Shown: positions 27,266 to 38,660, counted from the stretch's first letter. The stretch is 64,000 bases of DNA from Vibrio maritimus (GCA_003263775.1 JYJJ01000057.1:124001-188000), one strand, 5' to 3'. The notes: generated by a model from the letters alone, not told the origin. Translations and numbers: made by a program.

Positions 27266-28230
27266 GATGGGCTTCCTTTGGTCAAATCAATGCGAGGATC
27301 CACTTTGGAGTAGAGAATGTCGGCGACGAAGTTCATCACCAAAATGGCGGTAGTGGCGACCATAAAACAGAGCATAGCCACGTTGTAGTCGCTGCCGTTA
27401 ATCGCGTCGACAGTGAGCTTGCCTATGCCGGGCCAGCTAAAGATGGTCTCGGTCAGCACGGCGCCACTCATCAGAGCGGCAATGTCCATTGCGAGCACGG
27501 TGATCATGGGTAACATGCCGTTTTTGATACAATGCTTGAAGAGTACTCGTGCTGACGAGGCTCCTTTAGCTTTTGCGGTTCGCACAAAATCTTGGCGAAA
27601 TACTTCCAGCATACTTGAGCGCATAAACCGCGAAATAGAGGCGATGCTGAGCAGGGTTAGGCTGAGGATAGGCAGAATCATATAGCGCAGCCTTTCAAAA
27701 CCTTCAGCGCCATCAGCTTCTCCCGTTCCTCCAGCTGGGAAGATGGGGTAGACCACAGAAAACAACATGATCAGCATAAGTGCGAGCCAAGCCGCAGGTG
27801 TAGATAGAAATAGATAGGTGATACCACTAATCAGATAATCGGTGAAGCGATTTTGCTTTACTGCACACAGCACACCAACAGGTAGTGCAATCAGTATAGA
27901 AAGAAGCGTGCCGCAGCCAACCAAAATGAGGGTGTTTTTCATCGCTTCCCAAAGCACGGAGATAGCAGGTTGAGAGAACATGCGCGAATAACCGAGCTCG
28001 CCTTGCAGCGCATCACCAAGCCAATGGAAGTAGCGAACATAAACAGGTTTATCCAGTCCTTGCTCTGCTTTGAGTCTTGCGACGTCTTCAGCGGTAATAT
28101 GGGGATTATTTTGTACCATGAGATCGATGGGATCGCCTGGCATTAATCCCATCAAGTTGTATGCAGCGAACGATGCCAGCAGAAGAACTAGCAGCATCTG
28201 CAGTAATCTTGAAAAAATAAATCGTTTCAT
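27262..28230 (-). CDS. Peptide/nickel-type ABC transporter permease (DppB-like)
   Basis: 322 residues with six helices: LLLASFAAYNLMGLMPGDPID near the start, ALPVGVLCAVKQNRFTD, and the EAA loop DFVRTAKAKGASSARVLFKH, the standard DppB/OppB features. The gene starts 80 bases after the second ATPase gene and overlaps the DppC-like gene by four bases. It pairs with that protein to form the channel of the importer. Confidence 0.92.
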   Translation of the reverse strand: MKRFIFSRLLQMLLVLLLASFAAYNLMGLMPGDPIDLMVQNNPHITAEDVARLKAEQGLDKPVYVRYFHWLGDALQGELGYSRMFSQPAISVLWEAMKNTLILVGCGTLLSILIALPVGVLCAVKQNRFTDYLISGITYLFLSTPAAWLALMLIMLFSVVYPIFPAGGTGEADGAEGFERLRYMILPILSLTLLSIASISRFMRSSMLEVFRQDFVRTAKAKGASSARVLFKHCIKNGMLPMITVLAMDIAALMSGAVLTETIFSWPGIGKLTVDAINGSDYNVAMLCFMVATTAILVMNFVADILYSKVDPRIDLTKGSPS

Positions 28231-28309
28231 AAAATGTGTGTATCCATACGGGCATAAAGCCTTACATTTAATGGCTTAGGTCAGTGGTTAAAGACCAGTG
28301 GCGACCTGT

Positions 28310-29139
28310 TTATGCGGTGACGGTTTGACGAGCGCGATTTCGCCTGCGTGTATTGCCAATGTCTGGAACAGCGCTGAGTAACTCTCGGCTATAAGCGTGT
28401 TTGGGATTGGCAAAAAAGTCCGCTTTGGAGGCTTGCTCGACGATGGTTCCGCTTTTCATTACCACCACTTCGTGTGCCAGGTGGTAAACCACGGCCATAT
28501 CGTGGCTGATGAATAAGAACGCAATACCATGCTCCTGCTGCAAATCTTTAAATAGATTGAGGATTTGCGACTGCACGGACACATCTAGTGCCGAGAGTGG
28601 TTCATCGGCGATGATAAGTTCAGGCTGAGCATTAATGCTCTGGCAATGGCGATCCGCTGCCTTTGTCCGCCTGAGAACTCATGAGGATAACGCGTAAGGA
28701 CATCTTCTCGCATGCCCACCCAACCTAAGACTTCGATAGCGCGAGCACGCTGTGATTGCTTGTTACCTATGCCGTTGACTTTCATCGGCTCAATCAGTGA
28801 AGAGAGAATCGGCATACGCGGGTTCAACGCAGAGTAGGGGTCTTGGAACACAAGGCCAATGCGTTGTCGTAATCGACGCTGCATATGACTAGGTAATCTA
28901 GAGACCTCTTGTCCTGCGAGAAATATATCGCCGGAATCGGGACGCTCCAACATGCTGAGCATACGTCCTAACGTCGATTTTCCAGAGCCCGATTCACCGA
29001 CAATCGCGGTGGTTTTTCCTGACTCAACCTTGAGGGAGACATTGTTGGTGACATGAAGGGTTTTCGGTTTTCTTCCGAACATCGAGCCTGCTTCAAGGAG
29101 GTAGTGCTTGTGCAGGTTACTGGCTTCGAGCAAAGTCAT
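28310..29139 (-). CDS. Peptide ABC transporter ATPase, DppF-like (frameshifted near 28632)
   Basis: About 276 residues after repair. Walker A GESGSGKST, Q loop VFQDPYSALNPRM, signature FSGGQRQRIAIARAL, then the frame breaks: the sequence reads LMLSLNL where LMLKPELIIADEPLSALDV is expected, one A missing near 28632. The second half holds the D loop, FLFISHDMAVVYHL (H loop) and the oligopeptide-transporter C-terminal segment. Repair gives a normal-length DppF/OppF. Its start overlaps the stop of the DppD-like gene by one base. Confidence 0.88.
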
Positions 29140-30127
29140 TAGGCCGCGCCTCCTTGTTGACGAAATATGGGCTGTTGTAGCGTTGAGCTGGATTGAGCCG
29201 CTTGCGTGTCTTGCCTTTGTTGATTGCGCTTCTCCGCTTTCTGTAAGTAGCTATCGTAGAGCTCCGGGCAGCGGTCGCGAAAGCTGTAGTCTTCGGTTCG
29301 TTGATCCAGTGGTGGTACGCTGCCGGGAATAGCAGGCAGCCTGTCCACATCGACACCGACTCGTGGGATTGTATCGAGTAGTGCTTGCGTGTAGGGGTGC
29401 TGAGGGTTATCGAAAATCTCATTCACATCGGCAATTTCAACGACACGTCCCGCGTACATCACCATAACGCGATCCGAGATTTGCGACACCACACCGAGAG
29501 AGTGACTGATAAATTGGATTGCCGTTCCTGTGGTTTCTCTCAGCTCTTCCAGTAAGTCGAGCACTTGTGCTTGAACCGTCACATCAAGCGCTGTTGTCGG
29601 CTCATCGGCAATCAGTACTTTCGGCTTACAAGCGAGTGCCATAGCGATCATCACTCGCTGTCTCATTCCCCCTGATAGCTCATGCGGATAGGCATTAGCG
29701 CGCTTTTCTGGGTAAGGAATGTGAACTTGTTTGAGCATTTCGATGGCACGATCACGCGCTTCTTTGGGTGAGCTGTTTTCGTGAATAATGAACATTTCGG
29801 CGATCTGATCACCGACTTTCATTACTGGGTTTAAGGCGGTCATTGGCTCTTGGAAGATCATGCCAATGCCTTCGCCACGGATATGTTGATACTGCTTTTC
29901 ACCCAGGCCGACAAGATTTCTTCCGCCAAAGCGAATATCACCGGATAGGGTGAGCGATTTATCGAGTAGCCCCATAATGGCAAGAGAGGTGAGGGACTTA
30001 CCGCAGCCAGACTCACCGACGACGCAAGGATCTCTCCTGGCTTGATTTGATAGCTGACATCCTTAACAGCAAAGTGCGGCCCAAGGGCCACACTCATATT
30101 GCGGACGTCTAAGATAACTTCATTCAT
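29139..30127 (-). CDS. Peptide ABC transporter ATPase, DppD-like (frameshifted near 30022)
   Basis: About 329 residues after repair. The first 40 residues ([16 protein letters not shown] to KPGEILA) lie in one frame; the Walker A region continues in the next (VGESGCGKS then [15 protein letters not shown]), so one base is missing near 30022. Then come [11 protein letters not shown] (Q loop), [27 protein letters not shown] and [11 protein letters not shown], then the C-terminal oligopeptide-binding extension with RDRCPE. The ATG at 30127 is preferred to a GTG at 30154. It provides one of the two ATPases of the importer and is followed without gap by the second. Confidence 0.88.
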
Positions 30128-30203
30128 AGACACTTCATTCTTAAAAATGGACACCGCTTAGCGGTTTCGATGCTTATTCATTTCGAACTTTAGAATTCGA
30201 AAT

Positions 30204-31880
30204 CTAGTTCGCTCGACTCCAGTTCTCAGACCAGTAGCTTGAGTAGTGTTGGTGTCCGGTTGGCTCAACATTAACCAGCCATTTTGGAAGAATGTAGCTG
30301 TCTGAACGATAGTAGAGAGGCAGTGCTGGCAGCTCCGTTGCATATAAGTTCTGGAATTGCTTCCACAGCTCAGTGCGCTTCTCTTTGTTAAGTTCGCCAT
30401 CGATGGCTTCTAGGATTCGATCCATTTCAGGATTGCTGTAGCCAGAGTAGTTTTGTCCTGCCCATTGATTGTCTTTGGTTGGGATGTAATCAGAGTGCAG
30501 AATGGTTAACGGCGGGTTTTCTGGTGATGAGCTCCACGCAAACATGGCTAGACCTTTGTGTTTGCGCTCGGTCAAGGTAGTACCAAAGTACACGCGTGCA
30601 GTTTGGTTGTTAATGTTTGCTTTGATACCGATTTTCTTCCACTGACCTTGGGCGAACTGCTGTACCAACTCACGTGTCTTGTTGCCCGCAGTCGTCATAA
30701 ACTCCACCTCCAGCGGCTCACCATCTTTCATTTGTACGCCATTGACTAGCTCATAGCCTGCTTCTTTCAGTAGTTGCTTAGCTTTTTCTGGATTGTAGTC
30801 ATAGGTCGGTGTTTCAGAGGTATAGATGCTATCGAGTGGGCTTGTATCTGAGTTAGCAACTTGCTGTTTTCCATCGAATAGTTTGTCGGTAATTAGCTTG
30901 CGATCTAGCCCAAATAGCAATGCTTGGCGAACTTTCACTTCTGACAAGTGAGGATTGTTGAGCTGAACGTCTAGATGCTCGTAGAGTGATGCAGGACGAA
31001 TATCGACGTTAAACCTGTCGCCAAATTTTTTCTCGAATTGCAGTGCTTGGTCGAGAGTCAGACCCAGTTCGCCCGGGATGTAGTCGACGTCACCGGAAAG
31101 GAGATTTGCTTGCAAGGCTTGAGTGTCAGAGACAGTTTTTAGTGTCACCGAAGCAAAGTGTGGTTGCTTGCCTTTCCAGTGTTCGTTGCGGGTCATTTTA
31201 ACGAATTGACCTTGTTTAAGCTGCTCGATGATATAAGGGCCGCTGTATAGGCCAGCCAAGGTTGGCTCTGTTACGAACTTGGTATTAAGATGGTACTTGC
31301 TTGGATCGTTTTCAAATATCGACTCTTCGATATGGGAAGGAAGAACGTGTGGAATGTAGTCTGCGTTATATTTAAACGAGATACGGTCGACATAGACATC
31401 TACTGAATGCTCATCGACAACATCAAGCTTCTCAATCTGCTGCATGGTCGTCAACTCAGGGTTACCTTGCACGTCAGGAGAGGTGACTACTTTGTGCCAA
31501 AACACCATGTCTTTCGTGGTGATCGGGGTGCCGTCGCCCCAATAGAGATCAGGTTTAAGTGTTACACGCATCTTAACACCTTGTTTGCTCTCACCTTCTT
31601 TAGCATGCGGCCTGTCTACGATTTGTGCTAAACCATTCTCGAAGCTAGGGACTTGCTCACAGTAAAAGCAAACGAGCTCCCAGTTTTGGTCGTATCCAAT
31701 GGTTTCACGGTTAACAAAACCTTTGGTGTAGGCTTTTGCCACCATGCTGTCGATGTCAGGGTGCAGAGTAGCAGGGTATTGCGTAATACCAATGGTGAGC
31801 TTGTCGTTTGCCGCGAATGCTGACGTTGAAAGCAATGCAGAAGCACAGGCGAGTGCAAATGCGGTTTTTTTAAATGGCAT
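30204..31880 (-). CDS. Periplasmic peptide-binding protein (SBP family 5)
   Basis: 558 residues with a clean signal peptide ending STSAFA-ANDK. Family-5 features follow: DLYWGDGTPITTKDMVFWHK, LKTVSDTQALQANLLSGDVDY, ALLFGLDRKLI and a C-terminal YYRSDSYILPKW. These proteins capture peptides (or nickel, haem and opines) for Dpp-type importers. It is the first gene of the operon, 76 bases ahead of the ATPase genes. The high Trp/Tyr content is normal for the family. The ligand is not predictable. Confidence 0.9.
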   Translation of the reverse strand: MPFKKTAFALACASALLSTSAFAANDKLTIGITQYPATLHPDIDSMVAKAYTKGFVNRETIGYDQNWELVCFYCEQVPSFENGLAQIVDRPHAKEGESKQGVKMRVTLKPDLYWGDGTPITTKDMVFWHKVVTSPDVQGNPELTTMQQIEKLDVVDEHSVDVYVDRISFKYNADYIPHVLPSHIEESIFENDPSKYHLNTKFVTEPTLAGLYSGPYIIEQLKQGQFVKMTRNEHWKGKQPHFASVTLKTVSDTQALQANLLSGDVDYIPGELGLTLDQALQFEKKFGDRFNVDIRPASLYEHLDVQLNNPHLSEVKVRQALLFGLDRKLITDKLFDGKQQVANSDTSPLDSIYTSETPTYDYNPEKAKQLLKEAGYELVNGVQMKDGEPLEVEFMTTAGNKTRELVQQFAQGQWKKIGIKANINNQTARVYFGTTLTERKHKGLAMFAWSSSPENPPLTILHSDYIPTKDNQWAGQNYSGYSNPEMDRILEAIDGELNKEKRTELWKQFQNLYATELPALPLYYRSDSYILPKWLVNVEPTGHQHYSSYWSENWSRAN

Positions 31881-32250
31881 CTGATTTCCTTATCTTATTT
31901 TATTGACTTCAAGTCTGACGCCTGAAGTTAGTTACATCCGTGTCACCCTAAATTCACATTTACCGGTTTAAATACGGTGATGCGTGTAGGTGCATATCCT
32001 GTCCACCATAGTGGGATGTCCATTGCCAAGCAACTCAATGGGTTAGTTGTTCGGCCGAATTGCATTTCATGTCACATTTCCCATTTATTTAGTGAACTAA
32101 AATCAAAAAGTGTGTGCTTTCTTGTCTTATCTAGTTGTGTTAATTACATTTTATTAACTGAATTATCACCTGGAGGGTTGGTGTGAAGCCAGATTGATTG
32201 CGTATCACCATTGTGTTCTCAGCGTTAGTAACAAATCCTAAGGAGCCTCT
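31881..32250. other. Divergent promoter region
   Basis: 370 bases between the peptide-transporter operon (minus) and the LolD-like gene (plus). No convincing gene or hairpin is seen. It should hold both promoters. AT-rich tracts such as ATTTTATTAACTGAATTATC occur on the right side, but no -35/-10 pair is clear enough to assign. AAGGAGCC just before 32251 is the ribosome site of the ATPase gene. Confidence 0.5.
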
Positions 32251-32927
32251 ATGCCCAACAGTGCGTTGGTTTCTCTAAACAGTGTTAGCAAGCAATTTGT
32301 TGATGGCAATGAAGTGCACGCGGTGCTTCGCGACTGTGAATTGGTGATGGCTACCGGCTCGAGTGTCGCTCTAATGGGAGCGAGCGGGAGTGGAAAAAGT
32401 ACATTGATGAACATCATTGCGGGCTTTGAGCCTTTAAATTCAGGAGAGCTTGTTCTTGATGGACAAGATACGAGTCAATGGCGAGATAGTGACTGGAGCG
32501 ATTTTCGCATCCACAAGTTAGGTGTTGTGTTCCAGCAGTTCAACTTATTGACGCCACTCAATGTGCGTCAAAATATTGCGTTTCCGCTGTCTCTTGCTCA
32601 AAAGCAATGGAATGATTGGTGTGATTATTTAGTAGAGACATTAGGGCTAAGTGGACTACTGGATAGACATGTCGCGGCGTTATCCGGTGGGCAGCAGCAA
32701 AGAGTTGCCATCGCGAGAGCGCTGGCTAGTCAGCCTAAGTTGCTTTTAGCGGATGAGCCAACGGGTAATTTGGATGAGCAATCGGGCAGAGAAGTCATGC
32801 GGCTTTTGGCGACATTACCCAGCAAGGCAATACGGCGGTGCTTTTGGTGACGCACAGTGAGGAGTGCGCAGCTTTTATGCAGTCGAGATTACGTTTAGTG
32901 AACGGACAGCTTTATGACGCGAGTTAA
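32251..32927 (+). CDS. LolD/MacB-type ABC ATPase (frameshifted near 32818)
   Basis: About 225 residues after repair. Walker A GASGSGKST, Q loop VFQQFNLLTPLNV, signature LSGGQQQRVAIARAL, Walker B LLLADEPTGNLD. As given the frame ends at 32850 with a nonsense tail; shifting by one base at TTACCCAGC (near 32818) continues QGNTAVLLVTHSEECAAF with the H-loop His and stops at 32927. The stop overlaps the permease start by 14 bases. LolD/MacB-like ATPases drive mechanotransmission-type permeases rather than import. Confidence 0.88.
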
Positions 32928-35408
32928 GCTTTGGCATCTTGTGCTCGCACTGCGTGTTTATGCCCGTCATTATCTGCAAGCTCCATTGCAAGCCGCCTCT
33001 ATATTGATTGGTATTGTGCTTGCGGTGATGCTGTTTGTAGCGGTGCAAGCGATAAACCTAAATGCAAAGCGCAGCTACGCTGAAGCCGCAGAGCAACTGA
33101 GTCTGCCCGCCTCGCAATTTATCATCCCACCTACTGGACAAAAGTACTTCTCAAACGATCTCTATTTTCAACTCAGGCAGGCTGGGTTGAGCCAATCACT
33201 GGCGGTACTTGAAGGACGCGTTCGCTCATCTGAAGGTCGGCGATATTCAGTGCAGGGCAGTGACGTCGTTGCGGCTGTCACCGCGACGATGAATCGTGGG
33301 AGAGAAGACGGTAAACAACCGATTTTTCTGTTCGACCAGCAATTGCCATTGACTGACATGCTTCAAGGTGAACCCATCGCTTTGGTGAGTGAACAACAGT
33401 TTGAGCAAATGGGGCGCCCTAGCCAGTTGATACTCGATGACACCAAGACACAAATTTATGCCGTGCCAGATCAATGGCAACTGGGTAATCGAATGCTGGT
33501 AGACATTAGCTTCGCGGAGCGGTTACTCAATCGCTCTGGGCAGCTTAGCTACATAGCGGTGTTTGGGAGTCACCGCGACCAAGAGAAGAAATGGATGAGT
33601 CTCGTCGCAGAGCAAGGCCAGTGGATTGAAAATACTCAAAGAAGCGATCTCGATTCACTGACTGATAGTTTCCACCTAAACCTAACCGCAATGAGCATGC
33701 TGGCTTTTTTGGTAGGGCTGTTTATTGCATACAATGGCGTGAAGTACAGTTTGTTAAAGCGCAGGCGATTGCTGGTTCAGCTGCAGCAAGCGGGACTTCA
33801 ATCCACAATCGTCTTTACTGCTTTGTTGGTTGAGCTGACCATCATGGTTCTGCTTGGATCCTTGCTTGGTTTTATATTCGGCATGCAGTTGAGTCATTGG
33901 CTGCATCCAACGGTAGCATTGACGTTGGAGCAGCTTTACGGCGCCACGCTCTTACCAGGTTCTTGGCAATGGAGCTGGTTGTTTCAAGCCCTCGCTATCA
34001 CGTTGACCGCTGCACTGGGGGCATGCTGGCAACATTTTCGGGGTAGCGTACAGCAACCTTTATCAATACACAGTGGCTATTACGCGCTTCCAGAACCACA
34101 AAAGACCACTCAGCTATTGGTTATGGCCATTGGTTTAACAATATTGGCTGTAGTTGGACTCTTCCTCAGTCATCATTTTCGGGTCACTATGCTTTGGCTT
34201 GGTGTGTTGGTGGTTGCTACGCCACTCTATCTGCCTAAAGGCCTATTAATGCTGAGCGCTTGGGCTGAAAAGCTGTTTACCAGTGGGTTGAAGCATTATC
34301 TCGTCGCTGAGCTTAAAGAGTTGGTCGCGCCGTTATCACTCGCGATGATGGCACTGCTGCTGGCCATGACAGCGAACCTGGCGATGAATACCTTAGTGGT
34401 AAGTTTTGAGCATACATTGAAACAGTGGCTAGAGCAGCGCCTTCATGCGGACATTTATATCAGTCCCGCCCAAAGTGAGATGAGCAGTATTCAAAGTAGG
34501 TTGCAGTCTATGCCAGGAGTAAGCGCCATCTTCACTCAAAGCTATTTAGATACGACAGTTTCTAACCTTCCAACCAAGCTCGGCACTAAAGACACGTTAA
34601 CCCTCGAACAAACTATGGTAGTCAAAGAAATAGTGGAAGATTTCTGGCCACGTTTTTATCAAATGGAGCTTGCGGCTATCAGTGAGCCAATGGCGGTGAA
34701 ACTTGGGTTAGCGCTTGGTGATGAGCTAGAAGTTGCGGAGCTAAACACTGCGCTTGAAAAACCGCTAAAAGTCGGTGCAATTTTTTATGATTATGGCTCA
34801 CCAACAGGGGAGTTGTTGATAGCCCCAAACTTTGGCAGCGCGCTGAATTTTCGCCTGTACCGACTAGCTTGGGTATTGAATCAGAACTTGATAGCGATGA
34901 TATGCGCAGGCAATTGATGGACGAGTTTGGGTTGAGCGACAACCAGCTCTACGATCAACAACAAATCAAAACCATAGCACTTGAGATTTTCTCGCAGACA
35001 TTTGCGGTCACTAAAGCATTGAACGGTGTCACGTTAATGGTGGCCGTCATCGGGTTGTTTAGTGCTTGCTTCATGCTTATAGAAGCGCGCAAAGCAGCCA
35101 TAGCTAGGTTGTATGCGCTTGGGGTACGCAGTCGAGTATTGCTGGGCATGGTTGTGATGCAGATGGTGGTTTTGGTCTGCTTTACCTTATGCCTTGCACT
35201 GCCACTTGGTGCGTTGGTGGGTTATGTGTTAACCGATATGGTAACCCTGCGCGCGTTTGGGTGGAGCCTGCAATTTGTTTGGAGTTGGAGTGATATCGCG
35301 ATGCTATCACTTGTGAGTGTCGTAACAGCATCCGCGGCGACGGCTTTGCCGTTATGGCGTTTGGTGAAACGTCCTGCGATGTCGCGTCTTCAGAGCGAGG
35401 TGCTGTGA
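32914..35408 (+). CDS. FtsX-like ABC permease, duplicated (frameshifted near 34851)
   Basis: About 831 residues after repair. Two FtsX units: N-terminal helix, large periplasmic domain, three helices (near residues 255-340), then several more helices, a second periplasmic domain (about 500-660) and three final helices. One base is missing near 34851, where NFRLYRLAW should read NFRLPVPTSLGIESEL; the rest then runs to 35408. The double-FtsX layout is that of YbbP/AttFG-like permeases. It overlaps the ATPase gene and, by one base, the lipoprotein gene, so the three form one operon. Substrate unknown; lipophilic compound or lipoprotein handling is likely for the class. Confidence 0.87.
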
Positions 35409-36511
35409 TGAAAAATAGCGCCTGCCGTCTTTTGGTGACAATGTTATCACTCATACTTTTATTGAGCGGTTGCGAGGAACCAAAGCCTCAAGGTTTTGGC
35501 TCCATCCTTGGCCAAGATGAACAAGGCTTTACCAAGGTCACAGCTGATCGAAATATCGAGTTTCCTAGAGACCATCAGGCACATCATGATTTTCGCTACG
35601 AGTGGTGGTATCTCACAGCAAATTTAGAAAACAGTGCAGGCGACACTTTTGGCGTTCAATGGACACAGTTTCGAATCGCTTTAGCGCCAGAAGGGTCGCA
35701 AAACATAGAACAACAAGAGGCAAATTGGCACAGTACACAGATATATATGGCGCACAGTGCAATCACCACGCCAACGCTTCATCTTGCAGAAGAGAAATGG
35801 TCTCGCGCCCATCCAAAAATGGCAGGTGTGACCGAGCGGCCATTTCGTGTGTACTTGGATGATTGGCAATGGAATAGTGAGTCCGACGGCATGTTCCCCG
35901 CCACACTTTCCGTTGCCGCAGATACATTTAGCTATGAGCTTTCACTCTCTAGCGAGTCAGCCTTTCAGCTTCAGGGTGATAATGGATACAGTGTAAAAAG
36001 CGCTGATGGTAGAGTCGCTTCACATTATTACAGCCAGCCGTTTATTGACATCACGGGCTCAATTCAAGTGGAAGGACAAACACATCAGGTGACAGGGCAA
36101 GCTTGGATAGATCGAGAGTGGAGTTCGCGATTTTTGCTCGGTTCTCAGCAAGGTTGGGACTGGTTTGCACTAAGGCTAGACACAGACACTAGCTTGGTGG
36201 TTTTTCAGCTCAGAGATAACCAAACAGGGGAAGCTAACTATGCCTATGGCCGATTGATGTATCGTGACCGAGAAGGAATCACCATTAGCGCAGATGAACT
36301 CTCTCTAAAGGTAAAAACATACACAGACCTCAATGGCCACCCGCACCCGACATCGTGGCAACTCGACATTCCAACGCACGAACTATCTTTGACGATTAAC
36401 GCCATTAACCCCAACGCTAAAATGCCCTTGACCGTACCTTACTGGGAAGGTCCTGTGCAGATAAAAGGCTCCTATGAAGGTCTGGGGTATATGGAGCTAA
36501 CGGGATACTAA
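35408..36511 (+). CDS. AttH/CrtC-like lipocalin-fold lipoprotein
   Basis: 367 residues. A lipoprotein signal with lipobox LLSGC ends near residue 20. The body has FRYEWWYLTANLE, GVQWTQFRIAL, and the pair GQAWIDREWSS and GWDWFALRLD, which are the hallmarks of the AttH/carotenoid-hydratase-like double lipocalin family (PF07143 type). Related proteins sit beside FtsX-like ABC systems in many proteobacteria. The protein probably works on a hydrophobic substrate at the periplasmic face; enzymatic activity is not shown by sequence. The start overlaps the permease stop (TGATG); a longer upstream reading is not used. Confidence 0.87.
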   Translation: MKNSACRLLVTMLSLILLLSGCEEPKPQGFGSILGQDEQGFTKVTADRNIEFPRDHQAHHDFRYEWWYLTANLENSAGDTFGVQWTQFRIALAPEGSQNIEQQEANWHSTQIYMAHSAITTPTLHLAEEKWSRAHPKMAGVTERPFRVYLDDWQWNSESDGMFPATLSVAADTFSYELSLSSESAFQLQGDNGYSVKSADGRVASHYYSQPFIDITGSIQVEGQTHQVTGQAWIDREWSSRFLLGSQQGWDWFALRLDTDTSLVVFQLRDNQTGEANYAYGRLMYRDREGITISADELSLKVKTYTDLNGHPHPTSWQLDIPTHELSLTINAINPNAKMPLTVPYWEGPVQIKGSYEGLGYMELTGY

Positions 36512-36643
36512 GCCTTATAGTGTCGTTCGACACGCAAACTTTAATGTAACGCACGTAATTGGCGTGCTTCGGCTTGGTTTGCAATCTCCAACATAGTACA
36601 CCTCTTTGTAGATGACTTAGGTATTTAAAATTGGAGAGGGTTC

Positions 36644-37068
36644 ATGCAGTCGCTTGTCGCTTTATCGATGTTTTCGATTCTATCGATCATCGCATTGGTT
36701 CACGTGTATTGGGCGTTTGGGGGTAAAAAGGGCGTTCAACTGGCGATCCCCAAATTGGAAGGGAGCAATGCGTTTACGCCGGGCGCCGGGGTGACATTAT
36801 TAGTGGCGATGTGTCTTTCGCTGTTTGCTGCACTGTCTTTAGCGTTGATACAGTTAGTGTTCATCGAGCCTGAGATGCTGGAGTATGTTCATTGGGCCGG
36901 TATTGTTGTCGGAGCTATCTTTATTTTGAGAGCGATAGGCGACTTTAAGTTGGTTGGCTTTACCAAAAAAACAAACAGGGTGATTTTGCCGTGCTTGATA
37001 GTGTGCTCTACTCTCCACTGTGTTTATTGCTAGGCTCTGGCTATTTCTATCTGGTCTGGAGTGGATAG
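36644..37068 (+). CDS. DUF3995-like small membrane protein (frameshifted near 36979)
   Basis: About 141 residues after repair, with four hydrophobic helices. The start MFSILSIIALVHVYWAFGG and the later GDFKLVGFTKKTN segment match the DUF3995 family. The frame as given ends at 37033; restoring one G in the AGGGTG run near 36979 yields NRGDFAVLDSVLYSPLCLLL and a stop at 37068, a typical DUF3995 end. Function unknown. It has GGAGAGG upstream and stands alone, convergent with glpK. Confidence 0.8.
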
Positions 37069-37084
37069 AGGCAATAATAAACAA

Positions 37085-37126
37085 ACGAAAAGAGCGCACC
37101 GAGGTAGTTAAACCTCGTATGCGCTC
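37085..37126 (-). terminator. Terminator of the glpF-glpK transcript
   Basis: On the minus strand, two stacked stems (GAGCGCA with TGCGCTC outside, CGAGGT with ACCTCG inside) are followed by TTTT. It lies 16 bases after the glpK stop. Confidence 0.85.
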
Positions 37127-37142
37127 CGATGACTAATCGTGA

Positions 37143-38660
37143 CTATTTTTCAGCTTGAGTAAACTCAGACCAGCTCAATACACCTTGTACGGCGCGTTTC
37201 CAACCGCTATAACGAGTTTCACGTTTTTCCGCATCATCTGATGGAATAAAGGTACGGTCGATCTCAGCCTTACCGGATACTTCTTCCAATCCTTCCCAGA
37301 ACCCGACAGCAATACCAGCGAGGTAAGCTGCACCGAGTGCTGTGACTTCAACCACTTTTGGTCTGTGAACTTCTGTGTTCAGTAGATCCGCTTGGAACTG
37401 CATCAAGAAGTTGTTTGCTACCGCGCCGCCGTCTACACGTAGAGAGGCGAGTTCAATGCCCGAGTCAGCTTGCATCGCATCAATCACATCACGACTTTGA
37501 TATGCGATACTTTCTAACGTCGCGCGGATGATATGGTTGGCACCTGTTCCGCGAGTCATACCAATAATGGTACCGCGTGCGTAAGCATCCCAATACGGTG
37601 CACCAAGGCCGGTGAAGGCAGGAACCACGTACACGCCATTACTTGATTCGACTTTGTTCGCGAAGTACTCAGAGTCTTTTGCATCGCTCAATAGCTTCAT
37701 TTCATCACGCAGCCATTGGATAGATGCGCCGCCCATAAACACTGAGCCTTCAAGTGCATAGGCAAGGTCACCTTTCGGGCCACATGCGATAGTCGTCAGC
37801 AAAGAGTTTTTAGAGGTAATCTTCTCTTTACCGGTATTCATCAGCATAAAGCAACCTGTGCCGTAGGTGTTTTTCGCCTGTCCTGGTTCTACGCACATTT
37901 GACCGAATAGCGCGGCTTGCTGATCGCCTGCAATACCCGCAATAGGGATACGTGTACCGCCTTTACCACCAATGTTGGTTTGGCCGTACACTTCTGAAGA
38001 TGGCTTCACTTCTGGCATCATAGAACGTGGAATATCAAATTCTTTGAGGATGTGTTCATCCCATTCAAGCGTATTGATATTGAAAAGCATGGTGCGTGAT
38101 GCGTTGGTGAAATCAGTCACGTGGACGCGGCCTTGCGTCATCTTCCAGACGAGCCATGTGTCTACAGTACCGAACATCAGTTTGCCTTCTTCGGCTAGGT
38201 CGCGAGCACCTTCGACGTTGTCGAGGATCCATTTTACTTTGGTACCCGAGAAGTATGGGTCGAGTACTAGACCTGTGTTCTCGCGAACATATTCTTGAAG
38301 GCCGTCGCGTTGTTTAAGTTCTTGGCAGATTTCTGCTGTACGGCGACATTGCCAAACAATGGCATTGTAGACTGGGGCGCCTGTTTCTTTGTTCCAGACG
38401 ATGGTTGTTTCACGTTGGTTGGTAATGCCGATAGCGGCCACTTCATCGGAAGTGATGCCTTTTTGGCCAAGTGCTTCAATCAGAGTGGAACTCTGCGTGG
38501 CATAGATCTCTAGCGGATCATGCTCAACCCACCCAGCTTCTGGATAGATTTGAGTAAATTCTCTTTGGGCGACACTGACAATATTAGCGTCATGGTCAAG
38601 TACGACCGTTCGTGAGCTGGTGGTGCCTTGATCAAGAGCGACGATGTATTTCTTAGTCAT
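37143..38660 (-). CDS. glpK: Glycerol kinase
   Basis: 505 residues, the normal length. FGGY-family features: [15 protein letters not shown] at the N-terminus (phosphate 1), [21 protein letters not shown]-equivalent [24 protein letters not shown], and the C-terminal [18 protein letters not shown]. It phosphorylates glycerol to sn-glycerol-3-phosphate in the cytoplasm. It lies 54 bases after glpF on the minus strand and probably shares its promoter, controlled by GlpR from the region 39576-39891. Residues that bind the IIA-Glc inhibitor in E. coli were not checked. Confidence 0.96.
   Translation of the reverse strand: MTKKYIVALDQGTTSSRTVVLDHDANIVSVAQREFTQIYPEAGWVEHDPLEIYATQSSTLIEALGQKGITSDEVAAIGITNQRETTIVWNKETGAPVYNAIVWQCRRTAEICQELKQRDGLQEYVRENTGLVLDPYFSGTKVKWILDNVEGARDLAEEGKLMFGTVDTWLVWKMTQGRVHVTDFTNASRTMLFNINTLEWDEHILKEFDIPRSMMPEVKPSSEVYGQTNIGGKGGTRIPIAGIAGDQQAALFGQMCVEPGQAKNTYGTGCFMLMNTGKEKITSKNSLLTTIACGPKGDLAYALEGSVFMGGASIQWLRDEMKLLSDAKDSEYFANKVESSNGVYVVPAFTGLGAPYWDAYARGTIIGMTRGTGANHIIRATLESIAYQSRDVIDAMQADSGIELASLRVDGGAVANNFLMQFQADLLNTEVHRPKVVEVTALGAAYLAGIAVGFWEGLEEVSGKAEIDRTFIPSDDAEKRETRYSGWKRAVQGVLSWSEFTQAEK

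Noticed and set aside
29117..29422. Several long frames antisense to the peptide ABC ATPase genes.
   Set aside because: They lie wholly inside well-supported genes on other frames, have no family motifs and arise from codon bias of the true gene.
31977..32186. A 69-codon frame in the gap before the LolD-like gene.
   Set aside because: No ribosome site, mixed composition and no family resemblance; it looks like non-coding promoter DNA.
35354..35407. Longer N-terminus for the AttH-like lipoprotein.
   Set aside because: It would lie inside the permease gene and would bury the clear lipoprotein signal peptide that begins at 35408.
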